A stretch of 64,000 nucleotides of DNA from contig NZ_SPEY01000018.1 of assembly GCF_009360615.1 (NCBI RefSeq), positions 1-64,000 on the forward strand, in the 5' to 3' direction. This DNA comes from Comamonas sp. Lineage in GTDB: Bacteria; Pseudomonadota; Gammaproteobacteria; Burkholderiales; Burkholderiaceae_C. A program made the position numbers and the translations under genes. Positions 1-8,900 of this stretch are shown here, piece after piece. Positions within the stretch are counted from its first letter, which is position 1, and every line of letters begins with the position of its first letter. The notes beneath the pieces were generated by a model. It was not told where the DNA came from, did no database searches, and worked only from the letters and a program-made list of their open reading frames with translations.

Positions 1-1445
1 TGCCGCGCGAGCGCGTGCAGCGGCTGCTGGACCCCGGCACGCCATTCCTGGAGCTGTCGCCGCTGGCCGCGCTCAATATGTACAACAACGATGCACCAGG
101 TGCCGGCGTGATTGTCGGCGTGGGCCGCGTCAGCGGCGTGGACTGCATGATCGTCTGCAACGACGCCACCGTGAAGGGCGGAACCTACTACCCGATGACG
201 GTGAAAAAGCATCTGCGCGCGCAGGAAGTGGCCGCACAGAACCGTCTGCCCTGCATCTATCTGGTTGACTCGGGCGGCGCCAACCTGCCCAATCAGGACG
301 AGGTCTTCCCCGATCGCGAGCATTTCGGCCGCATCTTCTACAACCAGGCCAATATGAGCGCCCAGGGCATCGCCCAGATCGCCGTGGTCATGGGGTCATG
401 CACGGCTGGCGGCGCCTATGTGCCGGCCATGAGCGACGAGTCCATCATCGTCAAGAACCAGGGCACCATCTTTCTGGGCGGCCCTCCCCTGGTCAAGGCC
501 GCCACCGGCGAGGTGGTCAGCGCCGAGGACCTGGGCGGCGGCGATGTGCACACGCGCCTGTCGGGCGTGGCCGACCATCTGGCCGAGAACGATCTGCATG
601 CGCTGGCGCTGGCACGCCAGGCAGTGGCAAACCTGAACAAGGGCAAGCCCCAGTCGCAGACCGACCATGCGCCGGCCGCGCCTCTGTTCGAGAGCGAAGA
701 GCTGTATGGCGTGATTCCCGTCGATACGCGCAAGCCCTTCGATGTGCGCGAGATCATTGCCCGCATCGTGGACGGCAGCCAGTTCGACGAGTTCAAGGCC
801 CGCTTCGGCAACACCCTGGTCTGCGGCTTTGCGCGCATCGAGGGCATGCAGGTCGGCATCATCGCCAACAACGGCATCCTGTTTTCCGAGTCGGCCGTCA
901 AGGGCGCGCACTTCATCGAGCTGTGCTGCCAGCGCAAGACTCCGTTGGTGTTCCTGCAGAACATCACGGGCTTCATGGTGGGCCGCAAATACGAAAACGA
1001 AGGCATTGCCCGACACGGCGCGAAACTGGTCACGGCCGTGGCCACGGCGGCGGTGCCCAAGTTCACCATCATCATCGGCGGCAGCTTTGGCGCGGGCAAT
1101 TACGGCATGTGCGGTCGCGCCTATTCGCCCCGCTTCCTCTGGATGTGGCCCAACGCACGCATCAGCGTCATGGGCGGCGAACAGGCGGCCAGCGTGCTGG
1201 CCACTGTCAAGCGTGACGGCATCGAAGCCAAGGGCGGCAACTGGAGTGCGGAGGAGGAGGAGCGCTTCAAGGCGCCCATCCGTCAGCAGTACGAGGACCA
1301 GGGTCACCCCTTCTACGCGACGGCGCGTCTCTGGGATGACGGCGTGATCGATCCCGTCGACACGCGCCGCGTGCTGGCGCTGGGCCTGGCTGCTTCGCGC
1401 AACGCGCCGATTGAGGACACCCGCTTTGGTGTCTTCCGCATGTAA
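1..1445 (+). CDS. liuB: 3-methylcrotonyl-CoA carboxylase, beta (carboxyltransferase) subunit, 5'-truncated
   Basis: Transfers the carboxyl group from biotin to 3-methylcrotonyl-CoA in leucine/isovalerate degradation, working with the alpha subunit at 4050-6086. The frame is open from the first bases of the window (codons begin at base 3), so the true start lies upstream; about 480 residues are visible of a family that is usually about 535. Both crotonase-like halves of an acyl-CoA carboxyltransferase are present, with family stretches such as [17 protein letters not shown] and a glycine-rich C-terminal stretch [17 protein letters not shown]. The long [19 protein letters not shown] stretch favours methylcrotonyl over propionyl specificity. 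The hydrolase gene follows 18 bp after the stop. The family is certain; substrate is inferred from the liuC/D/E neighbours. Confidence 0.95.
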   Translation, partial: PRERVQRLLDPGTPFLELSPLAALNMYNNDAPGAGVIVGVGRVSGVDCMIVCNDATVKGGTYYPMTVKKHLRAQEVAAQNRLPCIYLVDSGGANLPNQDEVFPDREHFGRIFYNQANMSAQGIAQIAVVMGSCTAGGAYVPAMSDESIIVKNQGTIFLGGPPLVKAATGEVVSAEDLGGGDVHTRLSGVADHLAENDLHALALARQAVANLNKGKPQSQTDHAPAAPLFESEELYGVIPVDTRKPFDVREIIARIVDGSQFDEFKARFGNTLVCGFARIEGMQVGIIANNGILFSESAVKGAHFIELCCQRKTPLVFLQNITGFMVGRKYENEGIARHGAKLVTAVATAAVPKFTIIIGGSFGAGNYGMCGRAYSPRFLWMWPNARISVMGGEQAASVLATVKRDGIEAKGGNWSAEEEERFKAPIRQQYEDQGHPFYATARLWDDGVIDPVDTRRVLALGLAASRNAPIEDTRFGVFRM

Positions 1446-1463
1446 GCACACGAAGGCCCGAAC

Positions 1464-2399
1464 ATGATGCGCTGCTCCGTCTCCGCCCTGATGCAAGCGC
1501 TGCTGTGTGCAGTGCTGGCATGGCCGATGGTGGAGCTGGCCCGGGCCGAGGTGCAGCAGTTCGATGCACGCATTCCGGTCTGGGTGCCGGAGGCAGGCAG
1601 TGCGCCCGCACACACTGCCCAGCTCGCGGGCCATGTCTATCGTCCGCAGGGACTCGGCCCCTGGGGGCTGATCGTGCTCAGCCACGGCACACCCAGCGGC
1701 ACGGAGGCCCGCAAAGCCATGACCGATCGCTACGGCGCGCAGGCCCGCGCACTGGCCGAACTGGGCTATGTGGTGGTGACGGGCTTGCGCCGCGGCTATG
1801 GCGCATCGGACGGTCCTCTGGCCGACCGCTACGGCAGCTGCGATGACCCCGACTATGGCCATGCGGCCCAGGAGGCCGCGCGCGATGTGGCGGCCATCAT
1901 GGCTTACGGGCAGAAGCTTCCCTATGTCGATGGCACGCATGTGGTGCTGCTGGGCAAGTCCGCCGGCGGCTTTGCATCGCTGGCTCTGGCGGCGCAGCAG
2001 CCCGCAGGCCTGCGCGGCGTCATCAACTTTGCCGGCGGCCGGGGTTCACAGCCGCAGATGCGCGAGAAAGCAGCGGTTTGCGGCGAGGCGCAACTGCTCA
2101 AGACCGTGGCCGGCTTTGCCGCCACCAGCCAGGTGCCTCAGTTGTGGATCTATGCCGAGAACGATAGCTACTTTCGCCCGCCGCTGGTGCGCAAGATGGC
2201 TGAAAGCTATCTGGCCACAGGCCAGAATCTGAAGCTGGTGTTTGCTCCATCCAGTGGCGCGGAGGGACACCAGTTCTTTGACCGGGCCGCCCATATCGGG
2301 CAATGGTTGCCGCAGGTCCGTGAATTCCTGATGCAGCAGCTGCCGGGTACGGCGGCTGCGCAACTGCAAAGCCCTCACTCACTGGGAGACAAGCCATGA
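1464..2399 (+). CDS. Exported alpha/beta hydrolase (dienelactone hydrolase/prolyl peptidase-like)
   Basis: 311 residues. An N-terminal hydrophobic stretch ending in ARA (about residues 1-27) looks like a Sec signal peptide, so the enzyme is probably periplasmic. The nucleophile elbow is GKSAGG in the VVLLGKSAGGFASLAL context, and the HGTPSG segment after LIVLS forms the oxyanion region. A late EGHQFF supplies the likely catalytic His. The substrate is unknown. Its stop overlaps the start of liuC by four bases (ATGA), so it is translated within the leucine-degradation operon, although no such enzyme belongs to the known liu pathway. An esterase or acyl-peptide hydrolase role is possible. Confidence 0.85.
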   Translation: MMRCSVSALMQALLCAVLAWPMVELARAEVQQFDARIPVWVPEAGSAPAHTAQLAGHVYRPQGLGPWGLIVLSHGTPSGTEARKAMTDRYGAQARALAELGYVVVTGLRRGYGASDGPLADRYGSCDDPDYGHAAQEAARDVAAIMAYGQKLPYVDGTHVVLLGKSAGGFASLALAAQQPAGLRGVINFAGGRGSQPQMREKAAVCGEAQLLKTVAGFAATSQVPQLWIYAENDSYFRPPLVRKMAESYLATGQNLKLVFAPSSGAEGHQFFDRAAHIGQWLPQVREFLMQQLPGTAAAQLQSPHSLGDKP

Positions 2400-3178
2400 C
2401 TGCTTTGACTTTGACCGTGGATGGCGGCATCGCCCGCGTTACGCTGGCTCAGCCTGCCATTCGCAATGCCTTCAGCGATGCGGCGATTGCCGAGATCACC
2501 GCCGCCTTCCTCCAGGTCGGCGAGCGTGCCGATGTGCGGGCCGTGGTGCTGGCCGCCGAAGGTCCCGCATTCTGCGCGGGCGCGGACCTGAACTGGATGC
2601 GCCGCATGGCCGATTACTCGCGCGACGAGAACCGCGTCGATGCGGGTCTGCTTGCCGAGATGCTGCGCGTCATCTACGAATGTCCCAAACCCACGATTGC
2701 GCGTGTGCAGGGCGATGTCTATGCGGGAGGCATGGGCCTGGTGGCCTGTTGCGATATGGCGGTGGCGGCCGACACGGCGGGCTTTTGCCTCAGCGAGGTC
2801 AAGATCGGCCTGATTCCCGCCACCATCAGTCCCTATGTGATCCGCGCCATGGGGGCCAGGGCCGCGCACCGCTACTTTCTCACGGGCGAGCGCTTTTCGG
2901 CGCAGGAGGCGCATCGCATCGGCTATGTGCACGAGGTGGTCGATGCCGACGGGCTGGACGCCGTGGTCGACGGCTGGCTCAAGCATTTGCTGAGCGCTGG
3001 CCCGGCCGCGGTGCGGGCCTGCAAGCGCCTGGTGCTGGACATGGCCGAGCGCGAGATCAGCGAGCAGCTGATTGCGGCGACCGTGGAGTCGATTGCCACC
3101 ATCCGCGCCAGCAGCGAAGGCAAGGAAGGCGTGCAGGCCTTTCTCAACAAGCGCAAACCCAACTGGCTGCCCGGATGA
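2396..3178 (+). CDS. liuC: Enoyl-CoA hydratase/isomerase family protein, probable methylglutaconyl-CoA hydratase
   Basis: 260 residues, the usual crotonase length. The oxyanion-hole segments are visible as GPAFCAGADLNWM (about residues 57-69) and the YAGGMGLVACCDMAVA helix (about residues 108-123), followed by SEVKIGLIPATISPYV. The C-terminal part (FLNKRKPNW) is typical of LiuC-type hydratases. It would hydrate 3-methylglutaconyl-CoA to HMG-CoA, between the carboxylase and the lyase encoded at 7356-8264. The start overlaps the preceding hydrolase stop. The family call is certain; the substrate follows from context. Confidence 0.93.
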   Translation: MTALTLTVDGGIARVTLAQPAIRNAFSDAAIAEITAAFLQVGERADVRAVVLAAEGPAFCAGADLNWMRRMADYSRDENRVDAGLLAEMLRVIYECPKPTIARVQGDVYAGGMGLVACCDMAVAADTAGFCLSEVKIGLIPATISPYVIRAMGARAAHRYFLTGERFSAQEAHRIGYVHEVVDADGLDAVVDGWLKHLLSAGPAAVRACKRLVLDMAEREISEQLIAATVESIATIRASSEGKEGVQAFLNKRKPNWLPG

Positions 3179-3229
3179 GATGACAGACCTGGCGACCGGG
3201 GCGCTTCAGCCTGCGGGCTCGCATAGGAA

Positions 3230-3991
3230 ATGAACACCATGGATATCTGGCAAACCATCATCGACTGGCTGCACCGCACCGGCCTGCATATCGACCCCGA
3301 TACAGCCAGGGCCGTGGGCGATGCTGCGGGCCAGGTCGGAGAGGTGGCCGCCAGGGCCGGGCAGGCCGTGGGACAGATGGATATGACCTCCATGCTGGCG
3401 CTGGCCGCAGCCCTGGGCTGGGCCAGCGGCTTTCGCCTCTATGCGGTGGTGTTTGTCGTGGGCCTGCTGGGTGCCAGCGGCCTGATGCCACTGCCCGGTG
3501 GTCTGCATGTGCTGCAGCACCCCATGGTGCTGGTCATCAGCGGCGGTCTGCTGTTCGTGGAGTTCTTTGCCGACAAGATACCCGTGGTCGATTCGGTCTG
3601 GGACCTGTTCCAGAGCGTGCTGCGCATTCCGGCCGGTGCGGCGCTGGCGGCCTCGGTCTTTGCTGCCGACAGCACCACCATGGCCATGGTGGCCGCCTTG
3701 ATGGGCGGAACGCTGGCCGCGACCAGCCAGGCGGCCAAGACCACGACGCGTGCCCTCATCAACACCTCGCCCGAACCGTTCTCCAACGTGGGAGCCAGTC
3801 TGGCCGAAGACACGGTGTCGCTGGGCGCCATCTGGCTGGCGCTGACCCATCCGCTGGTGTTTGCCGCCGTGCTGCTGGTCGTGGTGGTTGCGATGTGGCT
3901 GGTGATCTGGGCGCTATGGCGTTTTCTCAAGGCGATTTTTCGACGCCTGCGCGGCAGTGGCGATGCGCAGGAACCATTGCAAAAAACATAG
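3230..3991 (+). CDS. DUF4126-family membrane protein
   Basis: 253 residues. The N-terminal 40 residues form an amphipathic segment with Ala/Gly-rich heptads. The remainder carries several hydrophobic helices (LALAAALGWASGFRLYAVVF, a segment around VLVISGGLLFVEFFADKIP, and a C-terminal VFAAVLLVVVVAMWLVIWAL). This is the pattern of the DUF4126 family, whose function is unknown. A second Met lies three codons downstream. The last codons and the TAG stop fall inside a dispersed AGCTGCTTGCG repeat, so the native C-terminus may have been reshaped by it. It sits between liuC and liuD, but no role in leucine degradation is known. Confidence 0.85.
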   Translation: MNTMDIWQTIIDWLHRTGLHIDPDTARAVGDAAGQVGEVAARAGQAVGQMDMTSMLALAAALGWASGFRLYAVVFVVGLLGASGLMPLPGGLHVLQHPMVLVISGGLLFVEFFADKIPVVDSVWDLFQSVLRIPAGAALAASVFAADSTTMAMVAALMGGTLAATSQAAKTTTRALINTSPEPFSNVGASLAEDTVSLGAIWLALTHPLVFAAVLLVVVVAMWLVIWALWRFLKAIFRRLRGSGDAQEPLQKT

Positions 3992-4037
3992 CTGCTTGCG
4001 TTTGATGGATATGCGCTGAGCGGTGATTTGACCGATA
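3979..4037 (+). repeat. Dispersed AGCTGCTTGCG repeat, copy 1
   Basis: Contains AGCTGCTTGCGTTTGATGG followed by an ATATGCGCTGAG motif. The core recurs at about 6111-6210, 34176-34270 and 49504-49592 in this window. This copy covers the last codons and stop of the DUF4126 gene and ends just before the liuD ribosome binding site. Confidence 0.6.
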
Positions 4038-4049
4038 ACCGGAGACGAT

Positions 4050-6086
4050 ATGTTCAAGAAAATTCTGATTGCGAATAGAGGTGAAATCGCCTGCCGCGTA
4101 GCCGCCACCGCCCGTCGCATGGGTGTGAAGACCGTGGCCGTGTATTCGGATGCCGATGCCCGGGCCAAGCATGTCGCGGCCTGCGACGAGGCCGTGCATA
4201 TCGGCGGTAGCGCGCCCAAGGACAGCTATCTGCGCTGGGAACGCATTCTGGAGGCCGCCAAGGCCACGGGTGCCGAAGCCATCCACCCCGGCTATGGCTT
4301 TCTCTCCGAGAACGAGGACTTTGCCAATGCCTGCGCGGCGGCCGGTCTGGTCTTCATCGGCCCGCCCGCCAGTGCGATTCGCGCCATGGGTCTGAAGGCC
4401 GAGTCCAAGCAGCTGATGGAAAAAGCTGGCGTGCCGCTGGTGCCCGGCTACCACGGCGCAGGCCAGGACCCTGCCATGCTGCACAAGGAGGCCGACCGCA
4501 TCGGCTATCCCGTGCTGATCAAGGCCAGCGCGGGTGGCGGCGGCAAGGGCATGCGTCTGGTGGAAAAGAGCGAGGACTTCGCAGCCTCGCTGGAGTCCTG
4601 CAAGCGCGAGGCCATCAACAGCTTCGGCAACGATGCCGTGCTGATCGAGAAATACGTGCTGCGTCCGCGCCATATCGAGATTCAGGTGTTTGGCGATACA
4701 CAGGGCAACTGCGTCTATCTGTTCGAGCGCGACTGCTCGGTGCAGCGCCGCCACCAGAAGGTGCTCGAGGAAGCGCCGGCGCCCGGCATGACGGCCGCGC
4801 TGCGCCAGAAGATGGGCGAGGCTGCCGTGGCCGCCGCCAAGGCCGTGAACTATGTGGGCGCGGGCACGGTGGAATTCATCGTCGAGCAGCCCGGCGGCTA
4901 CGACCAGCCCGAAGCCATGAAGTTCTACTTCATGGAAATGAACACCCGGCTGCAGGTGGAACACCCCGTGACCGAAGCCATCACCGGCGAGGACCTGGTG
5001 CGGTGGCAACTGCTGGTGGCTTCGGGACAGCCTTTGCCCAAGGCACAGTCGGAACTCCGTATCCTGGGCCATGCGATCGAAGCACGCATCTGCGCCGAGA
5101 ACCCCGAGAACAACTTCCTGCCCGCCACCGGCCATCTGGCTGTCTATCGCAAGCCCGTGTGCAGCAGCTTCGAGATCAGCGATGTGCGCGTGGACGACGG
5201 CGTGCGCGAGGGCGACGCGATCAGCCCCTTCTACGACTCCATGATCGCCAAGCTCATCGTCCATGGCGAGGACCGTGCCCAGGCGCTGGCGCGTCTGGAC
5301 GCGGCACTGGCCCAGACCCATATCGTGGGCCTGACGACCAATGTGCAGTTTCTGCGCCAGGTGGTGAAGAGCCAGGCTTTCTCCAATGCCCTGCTCGATA
5401 CCGCGCTGATCGAGCGCGAACGCGAGGCCTTGTTCGGCAAGGATTTCGTGGGCCGCGACCTCGCCGTCGCCGCCGCCATGGCCTGGCAACTGCAGGGCGA
5501 GCAGGCAGGCCAGGGCAGCGACCCCTTCAGCCGCCGCGACGGCTGGCGCCTGTCGGGCCGCTATGTGCGCTCCTTCGGCTTTGCCTACCGCGGCGAGGAC
5601 TTCACGGCCGGCCTGGCCTATGGCCGCGGCACGCAGGCGGCGCAGACCTATCAGCTCGGCATTGGCGAGGGCGAGAGCCGCAGCGATGCCGCGCTGCAGT
5701 GGCGCGCACTGGCCGACGGGCGGCTGGAGCTGAGCCTGGACGGCAAGCGCACGGTGGTCGTGGTCCATGCCCAGGGCGACCAGCTGTCCATCTTCACCGA
5801 GGCGGGCAGCACCCAGATCACCGTGGTCGACCAGCTGGCCCACGCCGGCGATACCGGCCATGAAGGCGGCCGCCTGACGGCGCCCATGCCCGGCAAGGTG
5901 GTGTCTTTCACCGTCAAGGCCGGCGACAAGGTCAGCAAGGGCCAGCCGCTGGCCGTGATGGAGGCCATGAAGATGGAGCACACGATTGCCGCCCCCGGCG
6001 ATGGCGTGGTGCTGGAGCTGCTGTATCTGCCCGGCGACCAGGTCAGCGAAGGCGCCGAGCTGCTGCGCATCGAGGTGGCCGCCTGA
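4050..6086 (+). CDS. liuD: 3-methylcrotonyl-CoA carboxylase, alpha (biotin carboxylase/BCCP) subunit
   Basis: 678 residues, normal for the family. Domains in order: biotin carboxylase N-domain (KILIANRGEIACRV at the N-terminus), ATP-grasp with the glycine-rich loop SAGGGGKGMRLV (about residues 160-171), biotin carboxylase C-domain, a middle BT-type linker, and a C-terminal biotinyl domain with VMEAMKMEH; the biotinylated lysine is about residue 641. It carboxylates biotin with bicarbonate and ATP and passes the group to the beta subunit at 1-1445. GGAGA lies six bases before the ATG. A propionyl- or acetyl-CoA carboxylase alpha subunit would look similar; the liu context decides it. Confidence 0.96.
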   Translation: MFKKILIANRGEIACRVAATARRMGVKTVAVYSDADARAKHVAACDEAVHIGGSAPKDSYLRWERILEAAKATGAEAIHPGYGFLSENEDFANACAAAGLVFIGPPASAIRAMGLKAESKQLMEKAGVPLVPGYHGAGQDPAMLHKEADRIGYPVLIKASAGGGGKGMRLVEKSEDFAASLESCKREAINSFGNDAVLIEKYVLRPRHIEIQVFGDTQGNCVYLFERDCSVQRRHQKVLEEAPAPGMTAALRQKMGEAAVAAAKAVNYVGAGTVEFIVEQPGGYDQPEAMKFYFMEMNTRLQVEHPVTEAITGEDLVRWQLLVASGQPLPKAQSELRILGHAIEARICAENPENNFLPATGHLAVYRKPVCSSFEISDVRVDDGVREGDAISPFYDSMIAKLIVHGEDRAQALARLDAALAQTHIVGLTTNVQFLRQVVKSQAFSNALLDTALIEREREALFGKDFVGRDLAVAAAMAWQLQGEQAGQGSDPFSRRDGWRLSGRYVRSFGFAYRGEDFTAGLAYGRGTQAAQTYQLGIGEGESRSDAALQWRALADGRLELSLDGKRTVVVVHAQGDQLSIFTEAGSTQITVVDQLAHAGDTGHEGGRLTAPMPGKVVSFTVKAGDKVSKGQPLAVMEAMKMEHTIAAPGDGVVLELLYLPGDQVSEGAELLRIEVAA

Positions 6087-6110
6087 TCCGCCCAGGGTTG
6101 AACTGTTTAA

Positions 6111-6210
6111 CAAAAAGAGCGGCTTGCGCTGGACTACCCATGAATTCAGTCACTTTCAATGATGAAATCAATACAGGTACAGCGCAAGAAGCTTCTTTTT
6201 TGATAGCGGT
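6111..6210. repeat. MITE-like dispersed repeat with AGC(T/G)GCTTGCGCT ends, copy 2
   Basis: Left end AGCGGCTTGCGCTG (6118-6131) is matched by an inverted right end ACAGCGCAAGAAGCTT (from 6179), followed by a T-run and TGATAG. The inside is AT-rich compared with the flanking genes. It has no coding capacity and lies between liuD and the reductase gene. It is related to the copies at 3979, 34176 and 49504. Confidence 0.65.
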
Positions 6211-6264
6211 CCATTTGTCATCTGCGTCTGCAGCGCGCATGGCAAAGCGTTAGGCTTGGCATCC

Positions 6265-7188
6265 ATGAAAGTCTTATTTTGCTGTGACGATACGCGGCCG
6301 GAGCCCTGGCTCAAAGGTTTGCATGACGCGCTGCCGGGCGCGGAGATTGCCATCTGGGAGCCGGGCGCGCCCCAGGCCGACTATGCACTGGTCTGGGCCC
6401 CGCCCCAGCAGTTCCTCGACGAACAGGCGGCCGGCCTGAAGGCCATGTTCAACATCGGCGCGGGCGTGGATGCCTTGCTGCCGCTGCGCATTCCCTCCGC
6501 GCTGCCCGTCTACCGCCTCGAAGATGCAGGCATGGCCGTGCAGATGGCTGAGTACGTGGCCCAGGCCGTGATCCGCTTCTTCCGCGGCCTCGATCAGTAC
6601 GAGGCCGATATGGCGCAAGGCCTGTGGCAGCATCAGCGCAACCCCAGGCGGGCGGACTATCCCGTGGGCGTGATGGGCCTGGGCAAGATGGGCGAGCGCG
6701 TGGCCAGGGCGCTGACGGTATTCGATTTCAAGGTCAATGGCTGGAGCCGCTCGCCGCGCGAGCTGCAGGGCGTCGAATGCTTCAGCGGCATGGAGAGCCT
6801 GGACCGCTTTCTGTCCGAGACGCGCATTCTGGTCAATCTGCTGCCCCTGCACGACGAGACCCGCGACATCATCAACGCCCGCACGCTGGCGCTGCTGCAG
6901 CCCGGGGCCTATGTGATCAACGTGGGGCGCGGCGGCCATGTGGTCGATGCCGACCTGATTGCGCAGATCGAGTCCGGCCATGTCAGCGGCGCCATGCTGG
7001 ATGTGTTCCGCGAGGAGCCCTTGCCCGAGAATCACCCGTTCTGGAAGCAGTCCAGAATCATCCTCACCCCCCATACCTCGGCCCGCACGCTGGCAGCGGA
7101 CAGCATTGCCCAGATCGTGGGCAAGGTCGCCGCCCTGAGCCGGGGCGAGCCCGTCACAGGTCGGGTCGACCTGAGAAAAGGGTATTAA
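6265..7188 (+). CDS. ghrA: Glyoxylate/hydroxypyruvate reductase A-like 2-hydroxyacid dehydrogenase
   Basis: D-2-hydroxyacid dehydrogenase fold, 307 residues from ATG 6265; an in-frame TTG three codons upstream is less likely. The NAD(P)-binding segment GVMGLGKMGERVARAL is visible, then INVGRGGHVVDADLI, the catalytic Glu region DVFREEPLPENHPFW, and the catalytic His in TPHTSA. The length and the short N-terminal domain match GhrA, which reduces glyoxylate and hydroxypyruvate with NADPH. It lies between liuD and liuE and may share their transcript, but two repeats flank it and no metabolic link to leucine is evident. Confidence 0.88.
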   Translation: MKVLFCCDDTRPEPWLKGLHDALPGAEIAIWEPGAPQADYALVWAPPQQFLDEQAAGLKAMFNIGAGVDALLPLRIPSALPVYRLEDAGMAVQMAEYVAQAVIRFFRGLDQYEADMAQGLWQHQRNPRRADYPVGVMGLGKMGERVARALTVFDFKVNGWSRSPRELQGVECFSGMESLDRFLSETRILVNLLPLHDETRDIINARTLALLQPGAYVINVGRGGHVVDADLIAQIESGHVSGAMLDVFREEPLPENHPFWKQSRIILTPHTSARTLAADSIAQIVGKVAALSRGEPVTGRVDLRKGY

Positions 7189-7304
7189 CCCCCTGAGCCG
7201 TTGCGCCTAGGCGGCTTAACGGCTTCCCCCTTTCTCTGCGGAAGGGGGACGACGCCAACGCTGCGGGACGGCGGGGCCGCCCAGGCCCTTGCTGGGCGTC
7301 TCTT
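7189..7304 (+). repeat. GC-rich dispersed intergenic repeat (CCCCCTGAG...CTTGCTGGGCGTC), copy 1
   Basis: Begins at the stop codon of the reductase gene. It contains CCCCCTGAGCCG, a stem made from TTCCCCCTTTCTCTG and CGGAAGGGGGACGAC, and ends CCCTTGCTGGGCGTC. The same layout recurs at 49351-49476 (+) and, inverted, at 32181-32304 and 35114-35204. Confidence 0.75.
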
Positions 7305-7355
7305 GCGACGGGGGATTGTTCAGTGGTTAAGGTAATGAAGCGACAGGAGAACGAA

Positions 7356-8264
7356 ATGAAATACCCCGCACGCGTCAGGATCATTGATGTGGGCCCGCGC
7401 GACGGCCTGCAGAACGAAAAGCAGCCTGTGCCTGCCGCCGTCAAGATCGAGCTGGTGCAGCGCCTGCAGGACGCAGGCCTCAAGGAGATCGAGGTCACCA
7501 GCTATGTGTCGCCCAAATGGGTGCCGCAGATGGCGGACAACGCCGAAGTCATGGCTGGCATGGTGCGCAGAGCCGGGGTGCTGTATTCGGTGCTCACGCC
7601 GAATCTCAAGGGCTTCGAAGCCGCGCTGGCCAGCAAGCCCGACGAGATCGTGGTGTTCGGCGCGGCCAGCGAGGCCTTCAGCCAGCGCAACATCAACTGC
7701 TCGATTGCCGAGAGTATCGAGCGCTTTGCGCCCGTGGTGCAGGCGGCCCTGGAGGCAGGCATTGCCGTGCGCGGCGCCATGAGCTGCACCGTGGGCTGCC
7801 CCTACGAAGGCGAGATCGCGCCCGAGAAGGTGGGCTATCTGGCCGGGCTGATGAAGAGCATCGGCGTGCAGCGCGTGGATGTGGCCGACACCATCGGCGT
7901 GGGCACGCCCGTCAAGGTGCAGAAGGCGCTGGAGGCCACGCTGGCGCACTTCGATATCGACCAGGTGTCCGGCCATTTCCACGATACCTACGGCCAGGCC
8001 CTGAGCAACACGCTGGCGGCGCTGGACCTGGGGGTCTGGAACTTCCAGTCATCGGTCGCCGGATTGGGCGGCTGTCCCTATGCCAAGGGTGCCACGGGCA
8101 ATGTGGCCACCGAAGACGTGGTCTATCTGTTGCAGGGCATGGGCATCGAGACCGGCATCGACCTCGACAGGCTGATCGATGCGGGCCAGTTCATCAGCGA
8201 GCATCTGGGCCGTCCCACGCAGTCGCGCGTGGCCAAGGCCTTGCTGACCAAGCGCGCGGGCTGA
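7356..8264 (+). CDS. liuE: Hydroxymethylglutaryl-CoA lyase
   Basis: 302 residues from ATG 7356, chosen because AGGAGA (7345-7350) sits at ideal spacing; a GTG at 7323 would add 11 residues without that signal. The N-terminal DVGPRDGLQNE motif and the catalytic loop GLGGCPYAKGATGN with its essential Cys identify HMG-CoA lyase. Metal-binding HFHDTYGQAL is also present. It splits HMG-CoA into acetyl-CoA and acetoacetate, the last step of the liu pathway whose other enzymes lie upstream. Confidence 0.96.
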   Translation: MKYPARVRIIDVGPRDGLQNEKQPVPAAVKIELVQRLQDAGLKEIEVTSYVSPKWVPQMADNAEVMAGMVRRAGVLYSVLTPNLKGFEAALASKPDEIVVFGAASEAFSQRNINCSIAESIERFAPVVQAALEAGIAVRGAMSCTVGCPYEGEIAPEKVGYLAGLMKSIGVQRVDVADTIGVGTPVKVQKALEATLAHFDIDQVSGHFHDTYGQALSNTLAALDLGVWNFQSSVAGLGGCPYAKGATGNVATEDVVYLLQGMGIETGIDLDRLIDAGQFISEHLGRPTQSRVAKALLTKRAG

Positions 8265-8311
8265 GGCCAGGCGCAGTCCGGGCATGCATGGGCATTGTTA
8301 CCATCGCCGCC

Positions 8312-8854
8312 ATGCAAGCAAGATCACGTTTTTCGCGGGCCCTGTGTCTGGCGGCTGCGGCGCTGCTGGGCGGCTGCGCCGGCATGGATGCCCAGGAATG
8401 CCGGGACACGGACTGGGCCTATCTGGGCCAGCTCGATGCCATGGACGGCAGGCTGGACCTTTCCACCCGCGCCAGGCGCCATTTCAAGGTCTGCAAGGAC
8501 CAGGGCGTGCAGATGGATGCGCGGGCCTATCAGCAGGGCTGGTTGCGCGGCCTGCAGGATTTCTGCACTCCCGAAAGCGGCAAGTCCTTTGCGGAAGCAG
8601 GCCGCAAGTTCCAGCCGGGCTATTGCCCGGCGCCGCTGGAGGCCGCTTTTCTGCAAGGCTATGCGCCGGCGCGCGACCGCTATCAGGACAGGCAGTCGGT
8701 GCGCGAGCTGGAGCGCCGCATCGAAGCCAAGAAAAACGAGCTGCGCGAGGCGCGTGACGCCAAGAACAGTGCCAGCCATATTGCCTATGTCCAGAGAGAC
8801 CTGCGTGATTTGCAGCTGGAGCTGGCACAGCTCAGGCTCAAGCTGGCACAGTAG
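8312..8854 (+). CDS. DUF2799-like lipoprotein
   Basis: 180 residues from ATG 8312, which gives a clean lipoprotein signal (positive N-terminus, hydrophobic LCLAAAALLGG, then Cys at a lipobox). An ATG at 8288 would add eight residues. The mature part has conserved-looking Cys residues (ECRDTDW, KVCKDQG, FCTPESG, YCPAPLE) and repeated GY/Q-rich motifs (YQQGWLRGLQDFC, FLQGYAPARDRY), as in DUF2799 proteins. The C-terminal 55 residues are a predicted coiled coil rich in Arg/Glu/Leu. The function is unknown; it is probably anchored to the periplasmic face of a membrane. Confidence 0.82.
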   Translation: MQARSRFSRALCLAAAALLGGCAGMDAQECRDTDWAYLGQLDAMDGRLDLSTRARRHFKVCKDQGVQMDARAYQQGWLRGLQDFCTPESGKSFAEAGRKFQPGYCPAPLEAAFLQGYAPARDRYQDRQSVRELERRIEAKKNELREARDAKNSASHIAYVQRDLRDLQLELAQLRLKLAQ

Positions 8855-8900
8855 GGGCCGTGACGCTGCCGGATGGCAGCGAGATTTTCAGGAAACAATC

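Noticed and set aside
3927-6113. A 728-codon open frame antisense to liuD
   Set aside because: His/Ala/Gly-rich translation with no domain. It mirrors the sense codon bias of a GC-rich gene; liuD on the plus strand has full motifs and a ribosome site.
7517-8854. An apparent 445-residue fusion of an unknown domain to the lipoprotein
   Set aside because: The first two thirds is an out-of-frame reading of HMG-CoA lyase. A clean lipoprotein start exists at 8312.
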